A DNA stretch of 5,933 nt from contig JAFVHC010000027.1 in NCBI GenBank assembly GCA_017474705.1, positions 1 to 5,933 on the forward strand, written 5' to 3'. Source of the DNA: Bacillota bacterium (GTDB taxonomy: Bacteria; Bacillota; Clostridia; Lachnospirales; Bianqueaceae). Position numbers and translations under genes: made by a program. This document shows positions 1 to 5,689 of the stretch, in pieces (position 1 is the stretch's first letter; each line of letters starts with the position of its first letter). The notes beneath the pieces were generated by a model. The model made no database searches. It was not told the origin of the DNA and saw nothing but the letters and a program-made list of their open reading frames with translations.

Positions 1-768
1 CCGGATAAGGTCCGTACTACCATCCTGGGTTCTGAGATCGCCTATATCCCGCAGGCAGCTATGAATGCTCTGAACCCGACCATGAAGATCATCCGCTTCA
101 TCGAAGACGTTATCCATGCGCATGACAAGACCGTCTCCAAGCAGGAGATCCGTACCCGTGCTGAAGCCTACTTTAAAGAAGTCGGTCTTCCGCCGGAAGT
201 CCTGGATCGTCACGCTGTCGAGCTTTCCGGTGGTATGAAGCAGCGTACGGTTATCGCTGTTTCCACCATCCTGAACCCGAAGGTCCTGATTGCCGATGAA
301 CCGTCATCCGCTCTGGACGTTACCTCCCAGAAGATGGTCATCAAGATGATGAAAGATCTGATGGCCAATGGTCATATCCGTGCGATGATGTTTATCACCC
401 ACGAGCTGCCGCTGCTGTACAATGTTACCGATGATATCGCGGTCATGTATGCAGGCCAGCTGGTTGAGTATGGATCAGCACATGAAATGGTCTTTGACCC
501 GATCCATCCGTATTCTCACGGTCTGATGGGATCCATTCTGGTTCCGGAAGAGGGCACTCGCGGCGCCAACCTAACGGCGATCCCCGGCACACCTCCGAAC
601 CTGAAAAAACCCCCAGTCGGCTGCCGCTTTGCGGAACGCTGCAAGTATGCGAAGCCGGAGTGCTTCTATACTGCACCTGCCGAGAGAATGTTCGGCGAGA
701 ACAACACACGTATGTATCGCTGTCTGATGGATGAAGATGAACTGAGGGAGGTATACGCAAATGAGTGA
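1..768 (+). CDS. Opp/Dpp-type ABC importer ATPase, OppD/DppD-like (5' end missing)
   Basis: This is the nucleotide-binding subunit of a peptide/nickel/oligosaccharide-type ABC importer, working on the inner face of the membrane. The frame is open from base 1, so the gene starts upstream; the Met codon at 61 is internal. In the 255 visible residues I see the Q-loop (Gln18, in IPQAAMNALNP), the signature LSGGM at 75-79, Walker B with Asp99 and catalytic Glu100 (LIADEPSSALD), and the H-loop His134. Walker A lies outside the window. LSGGM in place of LSGGQ is common in OppD proteins. The C-terminal oligopeptide-transporter domain has four cysteines at 208, 214, 221 and 241 (C-x5-C-x6-C-x19-C). 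In some DppD/OppD proteins this motif carries a [4Fe-4S] cluster. The last 8 bases overlap the next gene. The transported substrate cannot be read from this subunit. Confidence 0.95.
   Translation, partial: PDKVRTTILGSEIAYIPQAAMNALNPTMKIIRFIEDVIHAHDKTVSKQEIRTRAEAYFKEVGLPPEVLDRHAVELSGGMKQRTVIAVSTILNPKVLIADEPSSALDVTSQKMVIKMMKDLMANGHIRAMMFITHELPLLYNVTDDIAVMYAGQLVEYGSAHEMVFDPIHPYSHGLMGSILVPEEGTRGANLTAIPGTPPNLKKPPVGCRFAERCKYAKPECFYTAPAERMFGENNTRMYRCLMDEDELREVYANE
745..752 (+). promoter_or_regulatory. Ribosome binding site of the OppF-like gene, inside the preceding gene
   Basis: AGGGAGGT lies 8 bases before the ATG at 761, within the last codons of the OppD-like gene. It fixes the start of the second ATPase. 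Together with the 8-base overlap it implies coupled, near-equal translation of the two ATPase subunits. Confidence 0.8.
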
Positions 769-1606
769 GCGTAAAGATTATACGAATGGCCCGCTGTGCC
801 TCTCCGGCCGTAATCTGACCCGTGTCTTCGGTACCGGTGCGAAACAGAACGTAGCTGTTGACCATGTCAACTTCGACTTCCACGAGGGCGAATTCGTTTC
901 CATCGTTGGTGAGTCCGGTTCCGGAAAGACCACACTGTCCAAGATGCTTCTGGGCCTGCTGAATATCTCTGAAGGCGAGATCCTGTATCAGGGCAAGCCG
1001 CGTGATATCTCCAGCCGTAAAAAGCTGAACGAGTATTGGAAGGGCATCCAGCCGATCTTCCAGGATCCGTTCTCCTCTTACAATATCTTCCACAAGATCG
1101 ACGCCGTTCTTCTTGACTGTATCGCGATGCGCGGCGGCAGAAATCTTCCTTATGAGAAGAAAGTGGAAATGATGACGGAAGCCTGCTCCTTCGTTAACCT
1201 GAAGTTCGCAGAGTTGACCAATAAATATCCGTTCGAGCTTTCCGGCGGACAGATGCAGCGTCTGATGATCGCCCGCATCTTTCTGCTGAAGCCGAAGATC
1301 CTGCTTGCCGACGAGCCGACATCCATGGTCGATGCCTGCTCACGTGCAACGATCCTGGATATGCTTCTGAACCTGCGTGATGAGACTGGTATGACCATCA
1401 TCTTCATCACCCATGATATCGGACTTGCGTATTATATCTCTGATACCATCTATATCATGGAGCATGGTAAATTCGTAGAAAGCGGCAAGGCGGATGAGGT
1501 CATCCTGAATCCGCAGGCAGCTTATACCAAGCGCCTGATCAGTGACGTTCCGAAGATCCACGAGGAGTGGGATCTGTCGACTGTCGAAATGATCAACAAT
1601 CTGTAA
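761..1606 (+). CDS. Opp/Dpp-type ABC importer ATPase, OppF/DppF-like, short form
   Basis: This is the second ATPase of the importer, expected to pair with the OppD-like subunit to drive uptake. All motifs are intact in 281 residues: Walker A GESGSGKT at 50-57, Q-loop Gln101 (IFQDPFSSYN), signature LSGGQ at 160-164, Walker B ending in Asp184 with catalytic Glu185, and H-loop His218. The start ATG has a strong Shine-Dalgarno sequence (AGGGAGGT) with 8-base spacing. The protein is shorter than the roughly 310-330 residues usual for OppF. After NPQAAYTKRLISDVP it ends with a short tail (HEEWDLSTVEMINNL) and lacks the cysteine cluster seen in its partner. Short OppF forms of this kind occur in Opp-family importers, some of which take up oligosaccharides, so peptide specificity should not be assumed. 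It is the last gene of its operon, followed by a strong terminator. Arg codons are mostly CGT/CGC and Lys is often AAG, consistent with high expression. Confidence 0.95.
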   Translation: MSERKDYTNGPLCLSGRNLTRVFGTGAKQNVAVDHVNFDFHEGEFVSIVGESGSGKTTLSKMLLGLLNISEGEILYQGKPRDISSRKKLNEYWKGIQPIFQDPFSSYNIFHKIDAVLLDCIAMRGGRNLPYEKKVEMMTEACSFVNLKFAELTNKYPFELSGGQMQRLMIARIFLLKPKILLADEPTSMVDACSRATILDMLLNLRDETGMTIIFITHDIGLAYYISDTIYIMEHGKFVESGKADEVILNPQAAYTKRLISDVPKIHEEWDLSTVEMINNL

Positions 1607-1629
1607 TTGGCAAGTGTTTGCGAAGCCTG

Positions 1630-1666
1630 AAAAAACCCGGAGACCAAAATCTCCGGGTTTTCTTTT
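1630..1666 (+). terminator. Rho-independent terminator, probably bidirectional, between convergent genes
   Basis: A perfect 12-bp stem (1632-1643 with 1650-1661, core ACCCGGAGA/TCTCCGGGT) closes a 6-base loop. It is followed on the plus strand by a T-rich tract (TTTTCTTTT) and on the minus strand by six T (A run at 1630-1635). It begins 24 bases after the OppF-like stop codon. On the other strand it begins 3 bases after the trmO stop codon. One hairpin therefore probably ends both convergent transcripts. Confidence 0.92.
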
Positions 1667-2342
1667 ATTTCATGTCGATCGAGATCACTATGGCGGTGCC
1701 ATCCTTGACTTGGAAGCGGACGTTGCAGCGGCCATGCTCCATGCCGTAGATCCGGTTCGGATTGTTCTGGTAGGCAGGACGAGGATCCTGAGCAAGGATC
1801 TCGCGGATCTCTTCACAAAACTCAGTGCCGAACATCTGGAACCATTCGTCATCGATCTCAACGTTCAATGTCGGTCGTGGTGTTTCGTCGGTAAAACCAC
1901 CTTTAGCTTCGGGATGTGCATCCGCATACGGGATATAAGGTTTGATATCATAGATCGGCGTCCCGTTCATAAGATCAGCGCCACGCACGAAGAGCAGGGG
2001 GCCTTCATCAGTATGCAGATCGATGTGATCCAGTTCGACGCAGGACAATCCGATAGGATTAGGCCGATAAGGTGAACGAGTCGCAAAGACACCCAGTCGG
2101 GCATTGCCGCCCAATCGCGGTGGCCGCACCGTAGGGGACCATCCATTCCGTTTCGCTTCGGAAAACTCCCAGATGAGCCAGATGTGCGTGAAACCATCGA
2201 GCCCGCGAAAGGCTTCCGGATCCCGATACTCCGGAACAAGACGGATGCAGGAGAGCGGCGCGTTGACCAGACCTGCCTGCCTGGGAATGCCGAATTTTTC
2301 TACATAATCATTTTCGATATAGGCGATGGGCTTCATGTTCAT
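1665..2342 (-). CDS. trmO: tRNA (N6-threonylcarbamoyladenosine37-N6)-methyltransferase TrmO (TsaA family)
   Basis: TrmO uses S-adenosylmethionine to methylate t6A at position 37 of certain tRNAs (shown for tRNA-Thr in E. coli), which tunes decoding in the cytoplasm. The 225 residues are close to the roughly 235 of the E. coli enzyme. Family hallmarks are FGIPRQ at 17-22, LDGFTHIWLIW at 48-58, RPPRLGGN at 73-80, GVFATRSPYRPNPIGLS at 84-100, the GTPIYDIKPY block at 127-136, and the C-terminal DPRPAY at 186-191. The usual Asp before GTP is Asn126 here. Two starts are possible. The first ATG (2342) forms an ATGA overlap with the stop codon of the upstream dehydrogenase gene. The second (2336, residue 3) has an AGG at a better distance. 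Either way translation is probably coupled. The stop codon sits at the foot of the shared terminator. Confidence 0.95.
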   Translation of the reverse strand: MNMKPIAYIENDYVEKFGIPRQAGLVNAPLSCIRLVPEYRDPEAFRGLDGFTHIWLIWEFSEAKRNGWSPTVRPPRLGGNARLGVFATRSPYRPNPIGLSCVELDHIDLHTDEGPLLFVRGADLMNGTPIYDIKPYIPYADAHPEAKGGFTDETPRPTLNVEIDDEWFQMFGTEFCEEIREILAQDPRPAYQNNPNRIYGMEHGRCNVRFQVKDGTAIVISIDMK

Positions 2343-3103
2343 AACCTGCGCAGATGGAAACCGCCGTCAGCCTCCAGTACCTGTCCCGTCGTATAGTCCA
2401 TATTACCAGAGCAGCAAGCCCGTACGAAACCGGCAATATCCTCCGGCAGGCCAAAACGGGCGATCGGGAGCAGACCGCCATCGATCAGTTTCTGATATTT
2501 ATCGGATACTTTAGCCGTCATGTCAGTCTTGATGATCCCCGGACGGATCTCAAAGACAGGTATACCATATTCTGCCAGCCGGTCCGCGAACAAGGTCGTG
2601 ACCATGGAGATCCCTGCTTTGGAGATGCAGTATTCTCCGCGGTTGGTGGAAGAAGTATAAGCGGACATAGAGCAGATGTTGATGATGCGCGGTTTATAAT
2701 CCTCTTGGGGTCTCTGTAGGGACCGGATCATATGATTGGCTACAGCTTGTGACATAAAGAAAGTGCCGCGCAGATTGGTATCCAGAACGAAAGCATAGCT
2801 CTCCGGCGTCATTTCCAGGATATCATTGCGTTCCTTCGGCGCAACGCCCGCATTGTTGACTAGAACGTCCAGTCGGCCATAATTCAAAAAGATCCCGTCG
2901 ACAGTCGCTTTGATCTGTTCCAGATTGGAAATGTCACAGGGCCGGTATTCAACGGAATAGTCGGATAAACTGTCCAGTACGTCCTTAGTGTTTTCCAGAG
3001 AAGCAGTGCCCGAAAGGATCACATGATATCCATCCTCTGCAAGAGCCCGTGCGATCCCAAGACCGATCCCGCGGCGGGAACCGGTGACGAATGCGTATTT
3101 CAT
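2339..3103 (-). CDS. Short-chain dehydrogenase/reductase, 3-ketoacyl-ACP-reductase-like
   Basis: This is a classical SDR oxidoreductase of 254 residues, the usual length, predicted cytoplasmic. The Rossmann motif TGSRRGIG is at 7-14; the basic Arg11 there favours NADP(H). NNAG is at 83-86. The catalytic tetrad is Asn110, Ser145, Tyr158 and Lys162 (YCISK). The late PGIIKTDMT stretch and the C-terminal TGQVLEADGGF are typical of FabG-like SDRs. The overall pattern (GLGIARALAEDGY, VLVNNAGVAPKERNDILE, NRGEYCISKAGIS) resembles a group often annotated as 3-ketoacyl-ACP reductase. That group also sits in sugar-utilisation loci, so the substrate is open and a role in fatty-acid synthesis is not supported by the neighbours here. 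A GAGGTGAT ribosome site (3110-3117) fixes the ATG at 3103. It is the first gene of a two-gene unit with trmO, sharing an ATGA junction. Confidence 0.93.
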   Translation of the reverse strand: MKYAFVTGSRRGIGLGIARALAEDGYHVILSGTASLENTKDVLDSLSDYSVEYRPCDISNLEQIKATVDGIFLNYGRLDVLVNNAGVAPKERNDILEMTPESYAFVLDTNLRGTFFMSQAVANHMIRSLQRPQEDYKPRIINICSMSAYTSSTNRGEYCISKAGISMVTTLFADRLAEYGIPVFEIRPGIIKTDMTAKVSDKYQKLIDGGLLPIARFGLPEDIAGFVRACCSGNMDYTTGQVLEADGGFHLRRL

Positions 3104-3109
3104 TGAACG

Positions 3110-3117
3110 ATCACCTC
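3110..3117 (-). promoter_or_regulatory. Ribosome binding site of the SDR gene
   Basis: On the minus strand GAGGTGAT precedes the ATG at 3103. The AGGTG core is 8 bases from the start codon, which supports this start. Confidence 0.8.
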
Positions 3118-3145
3118 AAAAAATCAAGAATTTACTGCTGATAGT

Positions 3146-3174
3146 AGGGTACCCTTTTTGCTTGCCGAGGTCAA
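3146..3174 (-). promoter_or_regulatory. Candidate sigma-A promoter for the SDR-trmO unit
   Basis: Read on the minus strand, a TTGACC -35 box (3169-3174) is followed after 17 bases by TACCCT (3146-3151) as a -10 box. The -35 matches 5 of 6 consensus bases. The -10 matches only 3 of 6, though these are the important first two and last positions. Transcription would start near 3140, giving a leader of about 37 bases. The -10 lies inside the 10-bp palindrome AGGGTACCCT (3146-3155), which could be an operator or chance. Confidence 0.5.
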
Positions 3175-3194
3175 GGGAAAATTGTAAAAACTCG

Positions 3195-3223
3195 TTGACT
3201 TATATAGGAAAGTATAGTATAAT
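3195..3223 (+). promoter_or_regulatory. Near-consensus sigma-A promoter for secG
   Basis: A TTGACT -35 box (3195-3200) and a perfect TATAAT -10 box (3218-3223) are separated by exactly 17 bases, in an AT-rich stretch. Transcription should start near 3230, about 36 bases before the secG start codon. It points away from the SDR promoter candidate, with 20 bases between the two -35 boxes. It may also drive smpB and the genes after it by read-through of the hairpin that follows secG. Confidence 0.88.
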
Positions 3224-3252
3224 CATCTTTGCGAATTTAGAGGAGAATCTTT

Positions 3253-3257
3253 GGAGG
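3253..3257 (+). promoter_or_regulatory. Ribosome binding site that decides the secG start
   Basis: GGAGG is 8 bases before GTG at 3266. A TTG at 3251 is in frame and would add five residues (MEVIY), but it overlaps the Shine-Dalgarno sequence itself, so GTG is the better start. A second purine run, AGGAGA at 3241-3246, lies only 4 bases from that TTG. Confidence 0.8.
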
Positions 3258-3265
3258 TCATATAC

Positions 3266-3508
3266 GTGAATACAGCTCTTATCATTATTTTGTCTATTAT
3301 CCTGGCTATCGACAGCATCGCGCTGGTCACACTGGTGCTCATGCAGGAAGGAAAATCCGCCGGCCTCGGCGCGATCAGCGGTATTGCAGAATCTTACTAC
3401 GGTAAGAATAAAGCACGTACCATGGAAGGAAAAATGGAACGGCTCACCCGTATCCTGGCGGCGGTCCTCATCGTCCTTTCCTTCGTCATCTACCTTCTGG
3501 CAGCGTAA
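3266..3508 (+). CDS. secG: Preprotein translocase subunit SecG
   Basis: SecG is the small accessory subunit of the SecYEG channel and aids SecA-driven protein export across the membrane. With the GTG start the protein has 80 residues, normal for the family. Two membrane segments are visible at about residues 4-25 and 61-79, joined by a polar loop. The family motif LMQEGKSAGLGAISG is at 25-39, followed by SYYGKNKARTMEGKMERLTRI, a pattern typical of clostridial SecG. It stands alone behind a near-consensus promoter and is followed after 10 bases by a hairpin. In many Bacillota secG is followed by rnr and smpB; here smpB follows directly. Confidence 0.95.
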   Translation: MNTALIIILSIILAIDSIALVTLVLMQEGKSAGLGAISGIAESYYGKNKARTMEGKMERLTRILAAVLIVLSFVIYLLAA

Positions 3509-3518
3509 AGCGAAAGCG

Positions 3519-3549
3519 GCCTGCAGCTTCGAGAAAGCTGCAGGCTTTT
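3519..3549 (+). terminator. Hairpin after secG: terminator or attenuator
   Basis: GCCTGCAGCTT (3519-3529) pairs perfectly with AAGCTGCAGGC (3535-3545) around a 5-base loop (CGAGA), followed by only four T and then ATCAT. The stem is strong but the T tract is short, so partial termination is likely. No good promoter is visible between it and smpB (3546-3594). Read-through from the secG promoter may therefore be the main source of smpB message. Confidence 0.75.
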
Positions 3550-3594
3550 ATCATATCATACACGGAGAGATCCGTTGGACATAAGGAGCAGTAC

Positions 3595-4062
3595 ATGCAG
3601 AAAGAAAAGCTGAAAGTCGTTGCGCAGAACCGCAAGGCGCATCATGATTACTTCTTTGAGGAGATCTATGAAGCAGGCCTGCAGCTGGTCGGCACCGAGG
3701 TCAAATCCCTGCGCATGGGCCGCTGCAGCCTGAAAGAGAGCTTTATCCGTATTGAAAACGGAGAGGCTTTCATATATAATATGCACATCAGTCCTTATGA
3801 AAAGGGCAATATCTTCAATAAAGATCCGTTGCGCACAAGAAAACTCCTGCTTCATAGGTCAGAGCTGCGCAAACTGCTCGGTTCCGTCAAGATGGATGGC
3901 TATACGATCATTCCCATTCGCCTGTATTTCAAAGGTAATTACGCAAAACTGGAGATCGCGCTGGCCAAGGGCAAAAAACTCTATGACAAGCGCCAGGACA
4001 TCATGAAGAAGGATATCCGCCGGGAAGCCGAGCGCTCCTTCAAAGTACAAAAAATGTATTGA
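3595..4062 (+). CDS. smpB: SsrA-binding protein SmpB (trans-translation)
   Basis: SmpB binds tmRNA (SsrA) and brings it to ribosomes stalled on broken messages, so that the unfinished protein is tagged for degradation and the ribosome freed. The 155 residues match the family length. Diagnostic blocks are GTEVKSLR at 33-40, LKESFIRI at 46-53, HISPYEKGN at 64-72, DPLRTRKLLLH at 77-87, RLYFK at 109-113, and GKKLYDKR at 126-133. The basic C-terminal tail (about 134-155), which enters the ribosomal mRNA channel, is present and ends KVQKMY. AAGGAG (3583-3588) lies 6 bases before the ATG. The next gene follows after 21 bases. The tmRNA gene ssrA, often close by, is not in this window. Confidence 0.97.
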   Translation: MQKEKLKVVAQNRKAHHDYFFEEIYEAGLQLVGTEVKSLRMGRCSLKESFIRIENGEAFIYNMHISPYEKGNIFNKDPLRTRKLLLHRSELRKLLGSVKMDGYTIIPIRLYFKGNYAKLEIALAKGKKLYDKRQDIMKKDIRREAERSFKVQKMY

Positions 4063-4074
4063 CCTTATATAAGG
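4063..4074. repeat. 12-bp perfect palindrome overlapping a ribosome binding site
   Basis: CCTTATATAAGG begins directly after the smpB stop codon. Its right half supplies the first four bases of the AAGGAGG Shine-Dalgarno sequence (4071-4077) of the next gene. As RNA it could form only a 4-bp stem with a 4-base loop, so an effect on translation would be weak. It may be chance. Confidence 0.5.
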
Positions 4075-4083
4075 AGGAACGGT

Positions 4084-4752
4084 ATGGAGCAAGTCAGACT
4101 CGGACGTACCGGGCTCATCGCAAGCAGAGTCGGTCTGGAACTCAGTCCTTTGAGGGAACTGTCTTTTGCAGCTTCTCGCGAGGCGTTGGATGAGGCGATC
4201 GGCCGCGGCATCACTTTCTTTGATCTTGGTCTGCCGGACAGGGAAACACAGAAGCGCATCGGCCACGCCATTGCCGGCCGCAGACAGGATCTGATCCTGG
4301 CAGGCAGCTTTGTGCCTTCTACAAAACAGCAGTTGGAAGAGGATATCAAGTGGATGCTCCGGGATCTTAAGACAGATCATCTGGATCTTATGCAGATCCA
4401 TGATCCGGACTATGTTTTGCGTCCCGGTGAGGCATCCGGGCTGTTCGATGTATTGCTGGATGCGAAAAAAGCCGGCTATATCCGCAACATCGGCCTTACG
4501 ACAGGGGATCCCGTCATGGCGATGAACGCACTGGAATACGGTTGGTACGACACCCTGCAGTATCCCTGGCACAGTGGCTCTGCTGAAGAAGAATTGATGG
4601 TGCTTTCACTCTGTCATGAAGCAGAGGTCGGTTCCATCAACGTTCCGTTGGAATGGACTCCTGAGGAAGCCGACAGGGAAGACGCTTTCCAGAAAGCATA
4701 CCCGGATCACCTGACTTTATGGATGTTACATGACGATCATTGGAGGAAATAA
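4084..4752 (+). CDS. Short, divergent aldo/keto-reductase-like protein
   Basis: The 222 residues follow the N-terminal and middle part of the aldo/keto reductase (AKR) TIM barrel: VRLGRTGLIASRVGL at 4-18, EAIGRGITFFDLG at 37-49, LEEDIKWMLRDLKTDHLDLMQIHDPD at 84-109, then GYIRNIGLTT at 131-140. AKRs normally reduce carbonyls with NADPH using Asp, Tyr, Lys and His. Here Asp47 and His106 are present, but the expected Tyr after FFD is missing (FFDLGLPDRE), and the Lys usually found at the end of strand 3 is replaced in LILAGSF (70-76). The protein is also shorter than the usual 280-370 residues and lacks a recognisable NADPH-binding C-terminal part. It may be an enzyme with altered chemistry or a non-catalytic relative. 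AAGGAGG (4071-4077), 6 bases before the ATG, supports the start. The reading frame is intact. It ends 2 bases before the sortase gene. Confidence 0.82.
   Translation: MEQVRLGRTGLIASRVGLELSPLRELSFAASREALDEAIGRGITFFDLGLPDRETQKRIGHAIAGRRQDLILAGSFVPSTKQQLEEDIKWMLRDLKTDHLDLMQIHDPDYVLRPGEASGLFDVLLDAKKAGYIRNIGLTTGDPVMAMNALEYGWYDTLQYPWHSGSAEEELMVLSLCHEAEVGSINVPLEWTPEEADREDAFQKAYPDHLTLWMLHDDHWRK
4742..4746 (+). promoter_or_regulatory. Ribosome binding site that decides the sortase start
   Basis: GGAGG within the last codons of the AKR-like gene is 8 bases before the ATG at 4755. The in-frame TTG at 4740 overlaps this site and would add five residues, so the ATG is the likelier start. The placement suggests translational coupling of the two genes. 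Confidence 0.8.
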
Positions 4753-4754
4753 AC

Positions 4755-5684
4755 ATGTACTGGGATGAGAAGAAGTTACGTGAGGAAAAACTGGTCAAGC
4801 GCAACCGCCGCAGAGAAGTACATGGCAAAAAAGCTAAACCGCGCAGCAAACTGTGGAAGTGGATGCTGAACCTGTTGATCTTTTGTTTCGCGGGCGTTTT
4901 CTGTTACGCAGCATATCATCTGTTTTCGGACTTCATGGTGTATCATCATAACGGAAAAGTCAAAAACGAGATCCAGGACGTCGTATATCGCGAGATCGGT
5001 GAAGAAACTTTGGAATACAAGGATCTGGTCCGTGACGACGGCACCAAGATCGACATTTTGACACCGCTGCGCAGGATCAATCCTCAGATCATCGGTTGGA
5101 TCCATATCGATGATACGACCATTGACTATCCTGTAGTACAGGGTACCGACAACGACTACTATCTGAACCACAACGTTTATGGCGAGGACACCATCTGCGG
5201 CTCGATCTTCATGGATGTAAAGAACCAATTGGGCGAGCCCATGCAGAATTATATCCTGTATGGCCATCGAATGAACGACAATTCCATGTTCGGCCATGTC
5301 ACCAAATTCCTGAAAGAGGATTTCTGGAACGACCATCCAACGTTCACTTTGATCCTGGAAGATGGGTATTATACCTGTGAAGTCTTTGCGGTGTATCAGA
5401 CCACGACTTATGGTTTCAGCTATTATCAGACGATGCTTGGTTCTTCCGAGGATGAGTATCTGCGCTTCGTGAACGCGTGCAAGGCGCAGTCGAAGTATCA
5501 CCGCGATGTGGAGATCACGGCGGACGATTGTATCGTAACGCTTTCGACTTGTGACTATGCGCTGGATGTGGATTCCGGCCGCCTGGTCCTGCAGGCCAAA
5601 ATGGTCAAACAGGGAGAAGAACCTCAGGAAGAAACTGCAGAAGAAGAGACCTCAGAAGAAGAGGAGACCGAAGACGAGGAGTAA
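4755..5684 (+). CDS. Class B sortase with acidic C-terminal tail
   Basis: Sortases are membrane-anchored cysteine transpeptidases that cut exported proteins at a sorting motif and join them to cell-wall peptidoglycan. From the ATG at 4755 there are 309 residues. A very basic N-terminus (1-35) is followed by one membrane segment at about 36-57, giving an N-in type II topology with the enzyme outside. The class B pattern is clear: NPQIIGWIHID at 109-119, IDYPVVQGTDNDYYLNHN at 123-140, GSIFMD at 149-154. The catalytic residues are His171 (YGHRM), Cys266 (TLSTC) and Arg276 (SGRLVLQAK). After the fold ends at about 285 comes a tail of some 24 residues made mostly of Glu and Asp, an unusual addition. 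No sorting substrate is encoded here. The sequence alone does not tell whether it serves haem-uptake proteins, pili or other surface proteins. Confidence 0.94.
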   Translation: MYWDEKKLREEKLVKRNRRREVHGKKAKPRSKLWKWMLNLLIFCFAGVFCYAAYHLFSDFMVYHHNGKVKNEIQDVVYREIGEETLEYKDLVRDDGTKIDILTPLRRINPQIIGWIHIDDTTIDYPVVQGTDNDYYLNHNVYGEDTICGSIFMDVKNQLGEPMQNYILYGHRMNDNSMFGHVTKFLKEDFWNDHPTFTLILEDGYYTCEVFAVYQTTTYGFSYYQTMLGSSEDEYLRFVNACKAQSKYHRDVEITADDCIVTLSTCDYALDVDSGRLVLQAKMVKQGEEPQEETAEEETSEEEETEDEE

Positions 5685-5689
5685 TATAC

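Noticed and set aside
443..1093. Minus-strand open frame of 216 codons opposite the two ATPase genes
   Set aside because: It is a shadow of conserved ABC ATPase coding sequence on the other strand and crosses their overlap.
1614..2075. Plus-strand open frame of 153 codons opposite trmO
   Set aside because: It begins within the terminator region and is antisense to conserved TrmO motifs.
3084..3269. Small plus-strand frame of 61 codons across the SDR-secG intergenic region
   Set aside because: It runs through both promoter sites and the secG leader, has no ribosome site at its start and no recognisable feature.
3859..4572. Minus-strand open frame of 237 codons opposite smpB and the AKR-like gene
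   Set aside because: It spans the junction of two well-supported plus-strand genes and has no family resemblance or good ribosome site.
4740..4754. TTG start giving a sortase five residues longer
   Set aside because: The TTG overlaps the GGAGG ribosome site that serves the ATG at 4755; the same reasoning removes the TTG at 3251 for secG.
4776..5501. Long minus-strand open frame of 241 codons opposite the sortase gene
   Set aside because: It lies entirely opposite a gene with clear catalytic motifs, has no recognisable domain, and reflects the codon bias of the plus-strand gene.
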